Shown here one piece after another: positions 31,430-43,381 of a DNA stretch of 64,000 nt (position 1 is the stretch's first letter; each line of letters opens with the position of its first letter). The notes under the pieces are model-generated. The model was not told the origin of the DNA. It did not search any database and worked only from the letters and a program-made list of their open reading frames with translations. Position numbers and translations under genes: made by a program. The stretch spans positions 76,117,501-76,181,500 of the forward strand of contig CM056574.1 of NCBI GenBank assembly GCA_029721435.1, read 5' to 3'. This stretch comes from Gymnothorax reevesii. Lineage: Eukaryota > Chordata > Actinopteri > Anguilliformes > Muraenidae.

Positions 31430-32529
31430 TGTTGTGATTCTGATCTTGCTGTCATGTTAAGTTCTGTGCCTGGCCTAGCCATGTTTTCATTTCCATGCTT
31501 TGCACTTTGTCTCCCCTGTCTTGTCATGTGTGTATCTTTGCTCACGGTCCCTTGTCTTGTGTGCCACTCATTCAGGTGATTTATTGGTTTCTGGGTTTCA
31601 ATCTTCTTTCATTATCTCGTGTTCTTCCTTCCTCTCTCTTTTACTGTCTTACTAACACATACTAACAGTTTATTGTTTTTGCTAAATACTAACCCACACT
31701 AACCTTGTATATTTGGACTAACTTACTAACAAGCACTTGGGATTGTATAGCTGCACTTACTAATTGACTAATGATCTCTCAGCTGTCGCCCAATTCTAGT
31801 CTCCGCCTCCTTGCCTATCCCTAATTATCTCTGCTGCAGTTTTCCACTTATATCTCATGCTTTCCTTGTCTTTAGACTATGCACTTTTAGTACTCCTTAA
31901 CCGGAGCTGTTGTTTGTACTTAGGTTTGTCTTGTGATCCCTGTCTGCGTTTTGGCTACAGCCAAATTCATGTAATTAGTTTATCCCTCATGTGTCTCTCC
32001 CTAATCATTGTCACCATTGATTGCACCTGTACTCCCTGGTCATGTGTTTTCCTGGATGTGTATATAAGATGTCTGTTTGCTTCACACTCTTGTCAGATCG
32101 TTCTCCCTAGTTTTCTCGTGCCACGTTTCTCGCCTTGATTGCTCAGTGTTTATCTTTCTGACTGGATTGCTCGACTATTGATTTTGGTTTGCCCTTTTTG
32201 GATATTGTTGCATCTGTGAGTTTTGACCTTTTTCTGCCCGACCTTGATTTTGTGATTACTGCCCTGGTTTTGGATTCGGACTGTCTTTGGCTTATGAGTT
32301 TGTTTCTCCTCCAAACCTACGCCTGTGTACCGAACCCTTTTTGTCTGACCACGAACTTTGTTATTGGTGCCCTGGTTACGATTCTGGATTACGCCCATTG
32401 GATACTGTTTTTGGATTGTGGACTTTGTACCGTTGCCAGCTCTGTTGGGGGGTTTCCCCCTTCAGAAATAAAGCCTCCTTTTTGCATTCTACTGGTTGTC
32501 GCACTTGGTTCATTTCGTAAATCTCAACA
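31430..32529 (+). repeat. 3' LTR of the chromovirus
   Basis: It has the same length as the 5' LTR and is almost identical. The one difference I noticed is A at 32031. It is preceded by a purine-rich tract (31417-31427) and followed by the TSD CATTC. Confidence 0.92.
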
Positions 32530-33044
32530 CATTCAGGCCAATTGCCTGCTGAACTAAGTGAAGTTAAGTTGCTTTCACCCCCCGCCCCGCCATTTACTTT
32601 GCTCAATTTGCAATCAAACAGTTGATTCGCTCAAAGAACAATTTTAAATTGGTTGGTGGTCTAATTTATTTGGATATCCATGTATTCAGACATTTTGACG
32701 TCGCATGCATCATGCACGTGAGTGACATTATACTCTCGCAACTTCTCATGCCAGGTGAGGCATTAATGGCAGCCTCCTGGAAACAGCAATTTCAGCTAAT
32801 TAATGGTAATTTAAAAGAACAGGGGGTATGTATGGAAAAATAATCGACCGTGGATATTATGTTGGAGTTAATTACTATAAGATTAAGTTAAGACGTGTTG
32901 TTCTATATGGTCCTCCTTTAAAAGATCAAAAGAAATCTTGTGAGCTAAAATGTACAAAAGAGTCATTTCTTTTGAATCTTTAAAAAATAACTAAATGACC
33001 AATGGTCTGTTTTATTGTTTTTTGTTAATAGAGCATGCAGTAAA

Positions 33045-33366
33045 ACAGCTGTTCTCAACCTTGGATTCTTTTAAAAGTGGAAATAGCCAATCTGTGAGGG
33101 TTTTTTCCTTGCAGCCCCTCCCCTGTGGCTTTCTCTCACCTCCACCTTAACGAGCTGCACCTGTTGCTTTTTAAGGTGGAGGTGATTATCTGAAGTTTAT
33201 AGGACTGGCAGTTTCCAGTTCTCGTTGGCACTGCATTTTTGTTTTATCAATGCTCTCAATGCATTTTCGAATATTCACCTATGAAATGATTATAATGAAG
33301 TATAGGGTCCCCCAAAAACATTTCCCTGTAAAGTGGGGTCTTTGTATAAAAAGGTTGAGAATCACT
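33045..33366. mobile_element. hAT-type MITE carrying an LTR-like insert
   Basis: The ends ACAGCTGTTCTCAACCTT and the complement of AAGGTTGAGAATCACT are inverted. An 8-bp duplication matches at 7 of 8 positions (GCAGTAAA 33037-33044, GCAGTATA 33367-33374), as expected for hAT. The middle (about 33095-33290) begins TGTGAGGGTTTTTTCCTTGC, related to the LTR starts at 4881 and 11118, and carries the matching stem-loop. Confidence 0.78.
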
Positions 33367-33374
33367 GCAGTATA

Positions 33375-33747
33375 GCATACTCAATGAACTAGTTCAGCAA
33401 TTTAACCTCTGTCTGTATGTTTTTATTATGCCTTATTTAAAGAATTAATCATTTTACTCTATTTGGTGTTCTGCGGTGGTTGCTCCAAACTTGTCTATTA
33501 GTGACATCACTGCCATTCAGGCATATGACAGTGATATCACTGACTAGTAGACTACTTTGGCATGCTCCTTGTTGAACTATACCATAAATAGAGTAATAAA
33601 GTGATTATTTTTTAACGAGGCATATTAAAAACATACAGAGGAGAGTGGAAAAGCGTTGAAATGGCCCTTTGCATTAACATTGAAACAATGCTATTATTAA
33701 TGCATACATAAAGTTCAATCATTGTTGATGCAATTCTACATTCTTTC
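33375..33747. other. Intronic sequence, no assignment
   Basis: It is AT-rich with no exon or repeat terminus recognised. 33500-33550 holds a near-palindromic pair (TAGTGACATCACTG, then GACAGTGATATCACTGACTAG). Confidence 0.35.
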
Positions 33748-33750
33748 AAT

Positions 33751-34965
33751 GACTGCGTCTACATGCACACCATATTCCGATTAAAGGTCCATATTTGGGT
33801 TAGGGTAATATTCCGAAGATGTTTACATGCGCGGAGCGATGGGTATATTCCGTTTACTTGTTTATTAGCATATCCACCACTTCTCAACATTGGGTTTTCA
33901 GCCAATATATCATGGCTTTGGTTGCCTTCAGTTAGGGCTTCAAAGCCGACATCGACTCCACTCTCTTGGCCATTTCCATCGCCAGCGGTCTCTGTCCCAG
34001 AATGTCATCCATGACCGCGAAATAAATGGAACTGGCTGAATGAGGGCCGCTGGTATTGTTTTGTTTTTGGCAGTAGCTATTTTAATGCCAGTTGTGAGCT
34101 TACTGTAATTTGCTGTTCTTACGAACTTCCGTATCTGCATGCACAATAGGAAATTCGGCCTCGGAAAAAAACTGCTTCTCAACTGTGTTAAAAATATCCC
34201 GCTTTCGCTACGTGCCTTGTGGTTCACATTACTAGACCGGCTAGCCTGCTTAATTTAAGTTAGTCAGGATGTCCTCTTCTCAAATTAGTTAGGGTTAGTT
34301 ATTAGCCAGCTAACTTTGCAAGCTTGCCATCTAACTCATAAGCCAATTTGTGCTCTAGAATTTCTTGCAAGGATAAACTTTGTGCAGCTATCAGCTCTTC
34401 TACACGACACTAATCACAACTGACTATTGATTGTGGAGAGTGACGCCCACGTTGAACCTAATATTACGCTCTCATAACTACCTACCCCGTTTGCTAACTT
34501 AAGCAACTAGCTAGAAAACGTATATAATGTTACTGACGTCCCGCTAGCTAACGTCAGCTGATATATTATAGTTAATGCCGTGGTATAAGCATAGACTGTA
34601 TAAATCAGCCTACGGGACAAAGTCCAGATTTCCTACATTGTGCATAAACATACGGAAGCTCATAAGAATAGCAAATTGGAGTAAGATTACGATTGGTGTA
34701 AAAATAGCTACTGCCTGTATTTTTTTCGCTTTGGAATATGCCGCCTTCAGAGTTTTCCAGCAATGCATAACTTGGTTGGCAGTTAAAACAAAACCAGCAT
34801 CTCCTTTCGCACATCTTAAAGATATCATTGTTACGGTGCTTTCGGCCATCGATATATTCCAATATATTCATGTCTTTCATTATCTGAATGCACACAGTCA
34901 TCTCCTCTTTTCATATTCTCATATTCCGATGAATACAGGAATATGGTGTGTATGTAAACTCAGTC
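33751..34965. mobile_element. Non-autonomous DNA transposon with ~27-bp TIRs
   Basis: The left end GACTGCGTCTACATGCACAC and the right end (complement of GTGTGTATGTAAACTCAGTC) are inverted, and pairing continues into CATATTC. AAT occurs on both sides (33748-33750, 34966-34968), a possible 3-bp target duplication. The 1.2-kb interior has no transposase. A 3-bp target would fit Harbinger, but this is tentative. Confidence 0.75.
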
Positions 34966-35139
34966 AATGTTGATCAAATCATAGTTGAATCATTCATTGT
35001 CAGAATTGATTGGAAATTCAGTGTTATTTCCATGTTGATCATAGCGAGCACTTTCAATGTTTTTTTCAATATCTGACATCAATGTTGAATGCAATCTTGA
35101 GTCTGACAATATCACAATGTTGATTCAATCACTTTTTGC

Positions 35140-36620
35140 TATCTGGGGTCCCATTAGCCAACCAAGCTTGATAGGACTCCTTCAGCTTGACGGCATCCCT
35201 TACTTCCGGTGTCCACCACCCGGTTCGGGTATTGCTGCCGCGACAGGCGCCGGAAACCTTACGGCCTCAGCTCTGAACGGCCGCATCAACAATGGATGTG
35301 GGGAATGTGGTCCATTCAGACTCAATGTCTCCCGCCTTCTTTGGGATCTGGTCAAAGCTCTCCCGGAGGTGAAAGTTGAAAACCCTTCTGACAGTGGGTT
35401 CCACCAGACATTCCCAACAGACCCTCACAACACGTTTGGGCCTGCCAAGTCTGTCCAGCTTCCTCCTCCGCCAGCAGATCCAACTCATCACCAGGTGGTG
35501 ATCAGTGGACAGGTCAGCCCCTCTCTTCACCCGAGTGTCCAAGACATACGGCCAAAGGTCAGATGACACGACCACAAAGTCGATCATTGACCTCCGGCCT
35601 CAGGCGTCCTCGTGCCACATGCACTGATGGACGCTCTTATGTTTGAACATGGTGCTTGTTATGGACGAACTGTGACTATCACAAAAGTCCAATAACAGAA
35701 CACCACTCGGGTTCAGATCGGGGAGGCCGTTCCTCCCAATCACGCCCCTCTAGGTAACACTGTCGCTACACACGTGGGCATTGAAGTCCCCCAACAGAAC
35801 GATGGAGTCGCCTGTTGGAGCACTTTCCAGTACCCCTCCCAGGGACTCCAAGCAGGCCTGGTACTCTGCACTGCCATTCGGCCCATAAGCCGAAACGACA
35901 GTGAGGCACCTGTCCCCGACCCGAAGGCGCAGGGCAGCAACCCACTCGTTCACCGGGGAAAACTTCAACACATGGCGGCTAAGCTGGGGGGCTATAAGCA
36001 AACCCACACCAGCCCGCCACATCTCACCGCGGGCCACTCCACTAGTAGAGAGTCCAGCCTCTCTCGAGGAGTTGGGTTCCAGAGCCCAGACTGTGCGTGG
36101 AGGTGAGCCCGACTATCTCCATCCGGTACCGCTCGACCTCCCGCAAAAGCTCAGGCTCCTTCCCCCCAGTGAGGTGACATTCCATGTCCCGAAAACCAGA
36201 TACAGCGTCCAGGGATTGGGTCGCTGGGGCCCCCGCCCATGACTGCCACCCAAAACACAAGGCATCCGCCCCTTTTGAACCCTAGCTGATGGGCCTACGG
36301 GAAGGCGGGCCAATATCGCTCATTCAGGCTGCGCCTGGCCGGCTCCTGTGGGTAGAGACCCCACCACCAGGGCTTGCCTGCCAGCCCCAACCCCAGGCTT
36401 GGCTCCAGGGTGGGGTCCCGGTGACGCCAATCCGGGCGACGTGAACGTCCTTGGTATACATGCATTCATTACGGGGTTTGGAACAGCTCTTAGTCTGACC
36501 TGTCACCTAGGACCTGTTTGCCCTGGGAGACCCTACGAGGGGCAATAAGCCCCAGAAAACATAGCCCCTAGGATCATCCAGGTACTCAAACCCATCCACC
36601 ATGATAAGGTGGCGATTCAA
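35140..36620 (-). pseudogene. RTE-type LINE (Rex3/RTE-like), 5' part with endonuclease
   Basis: The minus strand from about 36230 encodes an endonuclease across several frames: FGTWNVTSLGGRSLSF, ELLREVERYRMEIVGLTSTH, RAGVGLLIAPQLSRHVLKFS, RVGDRCLTVVSAYGPNGSAE, SIVLLGDFNAHVC, SMIDFVVVSSDLWPYVLDTR and a STDHHLVMSW motif. These match the endonuclease of fish RTE LINEs often annotated as craniofacial development protein 2-like. Frameshifts and stops are frequent. The RT is absent: similarity stops at about 35145. The 36240-36620 part is the non-coding 5' region. Confidence 0.82.
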
Positions 36621-36760
36621 GGAGAAACTCAGAAACTCAAAGGCAGGAAAAGACAAGACCGTTCCATTCAGATTCATATTTTTGCTTCGGAATGCGTGAT
36701 ACATATTTGATTGACCTGCAAGTCTACCTCTGCTCTACCTAGCTTATTTCAAAATGGACA

Positions 36761-36990
36761 TTAATGGAAAAGTTCACCCATAATTGAAAATTCACTCATC
36801 TACTCACCCCAAGGCTAATCAAAGGGTCCATGACTTTCTTTCTTCCTCAATGCATTTTTGGAGTTACAAAGAAAAACATCATTGAAGTCATATCCAAATC
36901 AATTGTAGTCAACGAAGACCACTTTTTCAAGCGTAAAAAACATAATTTTAAAACTACAAAATGCCAACATACTACTTGTGCGGCCAGTGG
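36761..36990 (+). mobile_element. Fragment of a TTAA-type element, copy 1
   Basis: It begins TTAATGGAAAAGTTCACCCA, the style of Kolobok-like TTAA elements of fish. Its interior (CAATGCATTTTTGGAGTTAC, then GACCACTTTTTCAAGCGTAA) recurs inverted at 41950-42180. The apparent short ORF (FGVTKKNII..., HFFKRKKHNFKTTKC) is shared by both copies but has no known domain. The right end is not defined. Confidence 0.6.
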
Positions 36991-38059
36991 CATTGCACAA
37001 TATTTTGGGGCCCCCATGCAGGTTAGACTATGGGCCCCCTCCCTCTGCCCTATCTAAAACAATAATAGAGTGAAATGGGATAGACATCGTGGCCACTTAA
37101 TGCTTTAAAAAATGTTTATTTTTCAGGCATCACAAATTTAAACAAGTTGCTTTTCTGTAACATTAAGGAATTGTAGAATATTCGTATCATTTCAGTTCAC
37201 ACAACGAAACGGTTTAAACAACATTCTGTACAAAAGAAAAGTTGCCAAAAAAAAACAAAAAAAAGAAGGACCAAGGATCCTGCAGCTTACCAACAAGCAA
37301 TTTTATAGTAATGATACAACTCATGAAATTATCATGTGATATTTGACCTTCAAATCATTGTCAATGTCACTAAATGAAGGTTCACACACATTAAGACTTC
37401 ATATGTCTGTAAAACTGTAAAACTTCTTGCTGAGCTGAAAAAATGAACGGATTAAGCTAGCCACTGTAAGAACAAACGTGGATTCCAAAGTAACCTGTCA
37501 TCAACTCGCACCGGTTGTGGTGAACAAATGAAGACTATCATTTGGGTATTTTCATATCAAACCCTATATCAGCCCTAGAGCTTTATCTTCCTTCGAAATA
37601 TGGGGAATCTGCACCTGTGATAGCACATCACCTCACGAGCTAAATCCTGTATCACCAGGGTCACATTAAAGCACCATGGGCCCAGAGGCTACCACTTTTT
37701 CCAAGCGCCAAGTACCACCACAATTAAAAAATACTGCCCAACCCTGTTCCACCTGCGCAGTTGTTGTCGCTGAGGGTGGCACAACCAGTTAGTAGGATTT
37801 AGGGGCTATTACTACTTCACAGAGGGCCAAGTAGGTTTGAATAGCTTTTACCCCTTCATGAATGAAGTCATTTAAAAACTGCATTTTGTATTTACTCGGG
37901 TTGTCTTTGTCCTATAATAAAATTAGTTTGATCTGAAACATTTAAGTGTGACAAATACAAAAAAAAAATTGGGAAGGGGGTAAACACTTTTTCACTGCAC
38001 TATATATATTAGGGCTGTCGCAGTAATTAATTGCGATTAATTTAAGCGCAATAAAAGTA
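36991..38059. other. Intronic sequence, unassigned
   Basis: No exon. It starts in GGGGCCCCCATGCAGG-type sequence. It includes the end-like stretch AGGGCTGTCGCAGTAATTAA near 38011, a common hAT-type terminus in vertebrates. The rest is AT-rich. Confidence 0.35.
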
Positions 38060-38665
38060 ACTGCCACTATGAGGCAGACAGACGTGATTGCTTATTACCT
38101 TTTCTATGACACATTCGTACTGCGGTCATTTGAAATGCTTCCGGGAAGAAAACAGTGATTTGAAGTCCACTAATTACCAGGGAGGTTGGACACCCTCCAT
38201 CGCCTTGGCATAAGTAGCTCACCTTAAATAATTTCCCACGTACTTTGTCTAACTTGCAATCAAGCCATTTATTCAGTCAACTGACTAATCAAAATAAAAA
38301 TGTGGCATACAATGATTAAGAAGTGATAATGAGAAGCAGACGGACCTAACCAGGTTGCCGTGTTAGATTGAAAAAATGTCAATAATCTGAATAAAGAGCA
38401 GACCTCTGAATTCCAGCTTTCATCAAGGAATTTTGTATGCATTATTAAAGATATTTCTAAAAAAAAAATTAAGTTATTCAAAGATGGCCCTGGTTTTAAG
38501 AGCTTAAAAATATAGGCTACGTGAAGTGGAAAACATTTTGTGAAGCATACCGAACGTGAATGCAAAAGAGAATGTTTGCATTGCAGGCAATAGTCAAATG
38601 CACCGAAGATTTGGCAATTAACGTTCAGGCGAATCTTTGCCGCAAATTTGAGGCATTTTTTATTA
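38060..38665. repeat. Second copy of the interior of the TTAA element
   Basis: It aligns with 26104-26725 in the same orientation. Shared blocks are GGTCATTTGAAAT, CTAATTACCAG, CAAGCCATTTATTCAG, GCAGACCTCTGAATTCCA, GATGGCCCTGGTTTT and CAAATGCACCGAAGA. The termini are not preserved. Confidence 0.75.
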
Positions 38666-38667
38666 GA

Positions 38668-41490
38668 TTATTTATTTATTTATTTGCACATGTGAGAGAT
38701 GTATTACAAAAGAGATCACTCAAGAGGAGTGAGTTAAAAAGAAGAAAAAAAAATGTGCAGGTGAGGACCGAAAATCGAAAGGGCTTATAGAGCGGCCTCA
38801 CCCTGACCTCATAAATGCTTATTCAAGCAAGAATTAATGTACATCCTATGGGAAAAATAAAGTATAAGTAATTGAAAATAAGATCAGAATGATAAAATAC
38901 AGGATGGCAGAGAAAAGAAAAAAAAATCATAATAAGCAAAGGTAAACAAGAACAAACTAATTAAAATAAGTAACAGCAAACATAGATTGCACCACAAGTG
39001 AACTGGTCTTAAGAGACCACTATACATAGTGTTCTACTTATTTCAAGAATAGTCTCTTTTTAAATATTGACAAGGAGGGGGCATTGTCAGCAAGATTGTG
39101 ATGTTCATTCCACAACATTCCCTTTGTATTTGACAGAGTACAGCCCTCTGCTAGTGTGGTGGAGGGGAAGATGCAAGTGTTCTGCTTGTCTTGTGCTATA
39201 TGAGTGAAAACTGAAATGTCTGCAAAAATATTGTTGAAAGTGATTGGGCAGTTCTTGATTTTGATGAATTACTTTGTAAACGAATGCATATTTGTATGAT
39301 ATTGATATCAAATATGGTTAGGATCCTTTGTTTATAAAATAGTGGAGAGGATGGAGCTCTAGAGTTCGAGTTTGTGGCAGCTCTAACAAATTGTTTTTGC
39401 AGTAAGTGAAGCTTATTGAGTTTGGTTGGGCTGGTATTGGGCCACACTATGTTACAATAAATTAGGTATGGATATATTAAGCTATTATAGAAAACCAGTA
39501 AACTGGATCTTTTAAGAAATGAACTGATCTTTCTGATGATACCCAAAGACTTAGACACTTTTTTTGCAATATGTTCTTTCCAAGTACAATTTTCGTCAGT
39601 TATGACACCAAGAAAGCAAGCAGAGGATACCTTTTTAATTTTGGAGCCTTCAATAAAGAGCTTGACTTCATTCAGGTCATACTTTTTCCTACCTGAAAAT
39701 AGTATGAAATTAGTTTTATTTATGTTAAGAGACAGTTTATTCAATTTGAACCATTTTGAAAAAGCTTGTAGGCCAAAGTTGGCCTCTTTTAAAAGAGTTT
39801 TAAGTGTTTATTAGAAATTAGAAGATTTGTTTCATCTGCGAATAAAAGAGGTAAAATTGTACTTGGCAAAATCATTGATATAAATTAAAACTAATAACGG
39901 ACCCAGAATTGAGCCTTGAGCCACACCGCATGACAATGTTACCTTGTTAGTCTTACAGTTATTAAAATGAACGTATTGTTGCCTATCAGTGATATAGCTT
40001 TTTAACCATTGAAAAACATTACTTGGAAACCATATCTATGTAGTTTTGATAGCAATATTTTGTGGTTTTTGATAGGTCCAAGAAAATTGCTATAGTATAT
40101 TCATTATTGTCAAGAGCAGTAAAGATTTTTTCAAAAAGATCTAACAAAGCCATGTAAGCAGAATAATTCTTGCAGAGGCCATATTGATGGTTGTATAGTA
40201 TATTATTTGAATTAATATGTTGTAGAATTCTCTTGTAAACTCATTTTTCAAGAATCTTTGAAAAGCAGGGTAATATTGAAATTTGGCGATAATTTGCAAA
40301 GGATTTGAATATGGGGATGATTTTTGCAATTTTGAGATCACTTGGAATTTCACCAATGACAGGGAAAAAATAAACGTTAGGGGGTCGGCTATTAAATATT
40401 TGACCTCTTTTACAAGACAATTTCTGACTTCATCGTGTCCTGAACTGGTTGATTTGAGTTTCTCAATAATGCTTATAACTTCATTTACATCAGAGTGATC
40501 AACAGTCTTAAAGGTAGGAAAACAACCATCAATATAGTCAAGGAGACCACCACCTGGATTTTTTTTTTTTTTTTGCCAAAGAGGCACCTACATTGACAAA
40601 GAAATCATTAAACCTACATGCAATCTCATATGAGTCTGTAAGCTTTTTCCCTCTGTCAGCGAAACAAGATGGTATTTCTGTCACAGGTTTCTTTTTATGT
40701 AATAGATGATTTATAATAGTCCATGTTTCTTTGGTATTATTTGAGGAAGCCTTGAATTTGTCAATAAAATATCTTTTTTTGCTGATCTAAGGAGATAAGT
40801 AAATTTATTTTCATTGTTTTGTAGTTAGATTGATTTAGTGGTGTAGGGTTAGTTAAGAATTTTTTATAAAGTTTATTTTTTTTCTTTGAAGACTTCTGCC
40901 GTGACTGAGGGAAAATACTTATTGAAGATAGAGATAAGAGTCCATTAAACTTTGGTAAGCACTGTTAGGGTTAGTTTGAGAGTATACATTTGTCCAGGAA
41001 TGATTATTGATAAGTTGTTTAAAACAAGCCATATTTCTATCATTAAATTTTCGATAAGTTATGTTGACTTCAGTTTGATTATTCTTAACATTGTCAAGCA
41101 TGGTAAATTGAAAGACTGGGAAGTGGTCAGTGATGTCTGAAAATAAGATACCCGAATGGAGCACTTCATTCAGACTATTTGTTAATATATTGTCAATTAG
41201 AGTTGCAGACCTGTCAATAACTCTGGTGGGTTTGTGAATGGCAGGATAAAAGTAATTGGAATATAGAGCATTTAAAAAATCCTGGGTGGATGAATGTGTC
41301 TCACTTTTGAAAAGGTCTATATTGTAGTCACTGAGAATATAACACAATTTACCCTCTTTAGTTATTAGATCTAAAGTATTCTCAAAAGCATCATTAAAGT
41401 TGTTAATATCCGTGTCTGGTGGACGATACACGCAGCCAACAATAACCTTTTGGCGCCGTTTGTTTGTTGGTTTGTTTGTGTACAACATAA
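38668..41490 (-). pseudogene. Decayed CR1/L2-like LINE with endonuclease and RT pieces
   Basis: The minus strand ends in an (AAAT)n tail (38668-38690). The 5'-most frame (41488-40919) has endonuclease motifs VIVGCVYRPPDTDINNFNDA, ILSDYNIDLFKSETHSS, LIDNILTNSLNEV and FSDITDHFPVFQF. RT pieces follow at 40587-40300 (KSTSSGHDEVRN, PLTFIFSLSL) and 39744-39196 (NKLSLNINKTNFILFSGRKK, LIYPYLIYCNIVWPNTSPTK). Stops and shifts are frequent, and the fragment order fits one element. It is AT-rich compared with the LINE at 6272-10192, so it is a different, older family. Confidence 0.8.
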
Positions 41491-41615
41491 CTCAAAAAAT
41501 ATGGCCGAAAATCAAGTAGAGTCCCCTGAACTGCGGGGCCCCCCACACCGCGGGGGCTGCAGGGTGGCCGCTACGACAGTGTGTGCGGCATTATCCAAGT
41601 GTCTGTAAGCCCCGA

Positions 41616-41966
41616 CATTCAAATTTGACTCATAAAGATGTCATTTCACTATATTTTAGCCTTAATATCCAATGTAGCCACTTAGCTAAAAGAGCCCTGT
41701 TTATTTTCACGGAAGAAGTTTACATCGCTAAGTTGGCCGACCATAAAAATGCACTGTTCTGTCAGTGAAACCGAACATTCAAAACTGCAGTGCGTTTCTC
41801 CAATTGGAGATGTTTAGGGCCGTTGCAGAATTTTTTGCCCTCGTTGGTCACCGTTGCTTGAGGTATTGAATTTTGAACTTCTTCCGTGAAAATGACCAAG
41901 GCGGCTACATTGGACATTTAGGCTAGAAATATAGTGAAAAAATGTCTTTATGAGTCAATTTGAATG
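41616..41966. repeat. Imperfect inverted repeat, ~64-bp arms
   Basis: The left arm 41616-41679 (CATTCAAATTTGACTCATAA ... CAATGTAGCC) pairs with the right arm 41903-41966 (GGCTACATTG ... GAGTCAATTTGAATG), with an ~220-bp loop. A single related arm is at 13880-13930. It probably marks a foldback-type transposable element end. Confidence 0.75.
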
Positions 41967-42667
41967 GCGGGTCTTTCACACATTTGGTTTATGCCACAAG
42001 TAGTATGGAGGCATTTTGTGGTTTTTAAATGTTGTCTTTTACGCTTGAAAAAGTGGTCTCCGTTGACTTCAATTGATTTGGATTTGTTTTCAATGCTGTA
42101 TTTCTTTGTAACTCCAAAAGTGTTTTGAGGAATACAGAAATTCATGAACCCCTCGATAAGCCTTGGCGTGAACCCATGATGAGTGAATTTTGCAGGATGC
42201 GATGCGGAAATCTGGAAGCTCGAGTTATGAGAAAGATAAATTTTCTTGGTATGAGGCAGTGGACAGCATAATTGGCCAAAAATGCAGGGGGAATTCGAAA
42301 TTCAACTTCTACCTATATTGAATGTAATCAGTACATTTTCGGCTTACCTTGATGTTTGGGTACCCAGAGAAAGATTTGAATTTGTAAAACACCAAACATT
42401 CAGTCAAAAAAATTTTGAGTAAAATTTTTTGTGCTGCTATACGTGGTAATCGATGTTACTGATGACACACTGGGTTGCTAGGGCACGCGCAGCATATGCA
42501 TTCACGATATTAATATTCTAAACCCCCTTCTCACTGATAAAACCCCCGAAATATACCGGTGCCTCCTTTTAAAATAGTTCCCAATTTAAAACCACCTAGG
42601 TGCATACTGCAACGTGCTGTATTGGAATTTTGACATGTATGCAAGTACACAGTAGAATATTATTATA
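41967..42667. other. Copy 2 of the TTAA-type fragment, then unassigned DNA
   Basis: 41967-42180 is the inverted relative of 36761-36990 (GCTTGAAAAAGTGGTCTCCG, then GTAACTCCAAAAGTG, then ATGAGTGAATTTT). From 42181 to 42667 nothing was recognised. Confidence 0.5.
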
Positions 42668-43379
42668 GAGTGAGTCAAAAAAAAAACTATACACTTTTTA
42701 AAAATCAAATTATTATATTTTGTAGCAATGTATACAACTTCTACATGTTACATGTATGTTTTCAGCTGCTCTTTCTGTTTCTTTTGATTCAATTTGCCCC
42801 TTGTTAGATTAAACCCACGACTGCTGTGGAACAATTTAAAGAGTTAAGTGAAATTTCACTTGTACCAACTGATCAGGCTCTGATTCAAAGCAAACAAAAC
42901 AGAATGCCCTCTGTGAAATTTCAAGTCAACATAAGACATTTATGGCACTTTAGGAAACTGACACCGAAAACTCAGCAGCACATTTGTAACATTCCGTGTC
43001 CAATGATATTCAGTGAACAAGAAGGCCCTTTGCCTGGGGGTAAACTGTGGACGCACCATGTCTGGCAGTGCCAGGTCATTACAACCAATGCAGGCAAGAT
43101 TCATATACCTGTTTTTAAGTTCAAATGATTATGCAACCCATTATGACATGCATGGTCAATTTCAAATCCAGCCCTGGTCAGTTGGCACAAGTCAGATTTC
43201 ACTTGAGCCCCTTAATCTTCCTCTGTGCAGTCATGCCTGAAAACTAATGAAGTTTACCTGGTGCCAATATCAGTGGAAAGATCTGAGACAAAAGTACAAA
43301 ATATGTTGTATACATGTATATTGCTACACCATCGCAAAATGACCTGTTAAAAAGCGCGTTGTTTTTTTGACTCACTCTG
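42668..43379. mobile_element. Mariner-type MITE
   Basis: The ends TAGAGTGAGTCAAAAAAA (from 42666) and the complement of TTTTTTTGACTCACTCTGTA (to 43381) are inverted and flanked by TA. The interior is 712 bp. Open frames in it (for example 42826-43128 plus) show no transposase domain. Confidence 0.75.
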
Positions 43380-43381
43380 TA

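Larger units (their letters stand above)
26782..32529 (+). mobile_element. Young Gypsy chromovirus (Tf1/sushi type), full LTR pair
   Basis: It has LTRs of 1100 bp each (26782-27881 and 31430-32529), beginning TGTTGTGATTCTG and ending AAATCTCAACA. A perfect 5-bp TSD CATTC flanks it (26777-26781, 32530-32534). The Pol ends in a chromodomain, placing it among chromoviruses. The purine tract GAGGGGGGGTAC precedes the 3' LTR. I noticed one substitution between the LTRs (T at 27383, A at 32031), so insertion was recent. The coding region is defective (internal deletion and one stop codon), so this copy cannot support its own movement. Confidence 0.93.
25843..32917. mobile_element. TTAA-target DNA element (Kolobok/piggyBac-like), split by Gypsy
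   Basis: TTAA flanks AGGAGGACTAT (25839-25842) on the left. The inverted ATATGGTCCTCCT is followed by TTAA (32918-32921) on the right. TTAA targets are used by piggyBac and Kolobok elements, and the AGG start favours Kolobok. Without the Gypsy it is about 1.3 kb with no transposase seen. Its 26104-26725 part recurs at 38060-38665, which supports a dispersed family. Confidence 0.65.

Noticed and set aside
42826..43128. 100-codon ORF inside the mariner-type MITE
   Set aside because: It has no DDE or helix-turn-helix motif and no similarity I recognise. It is probably chance.
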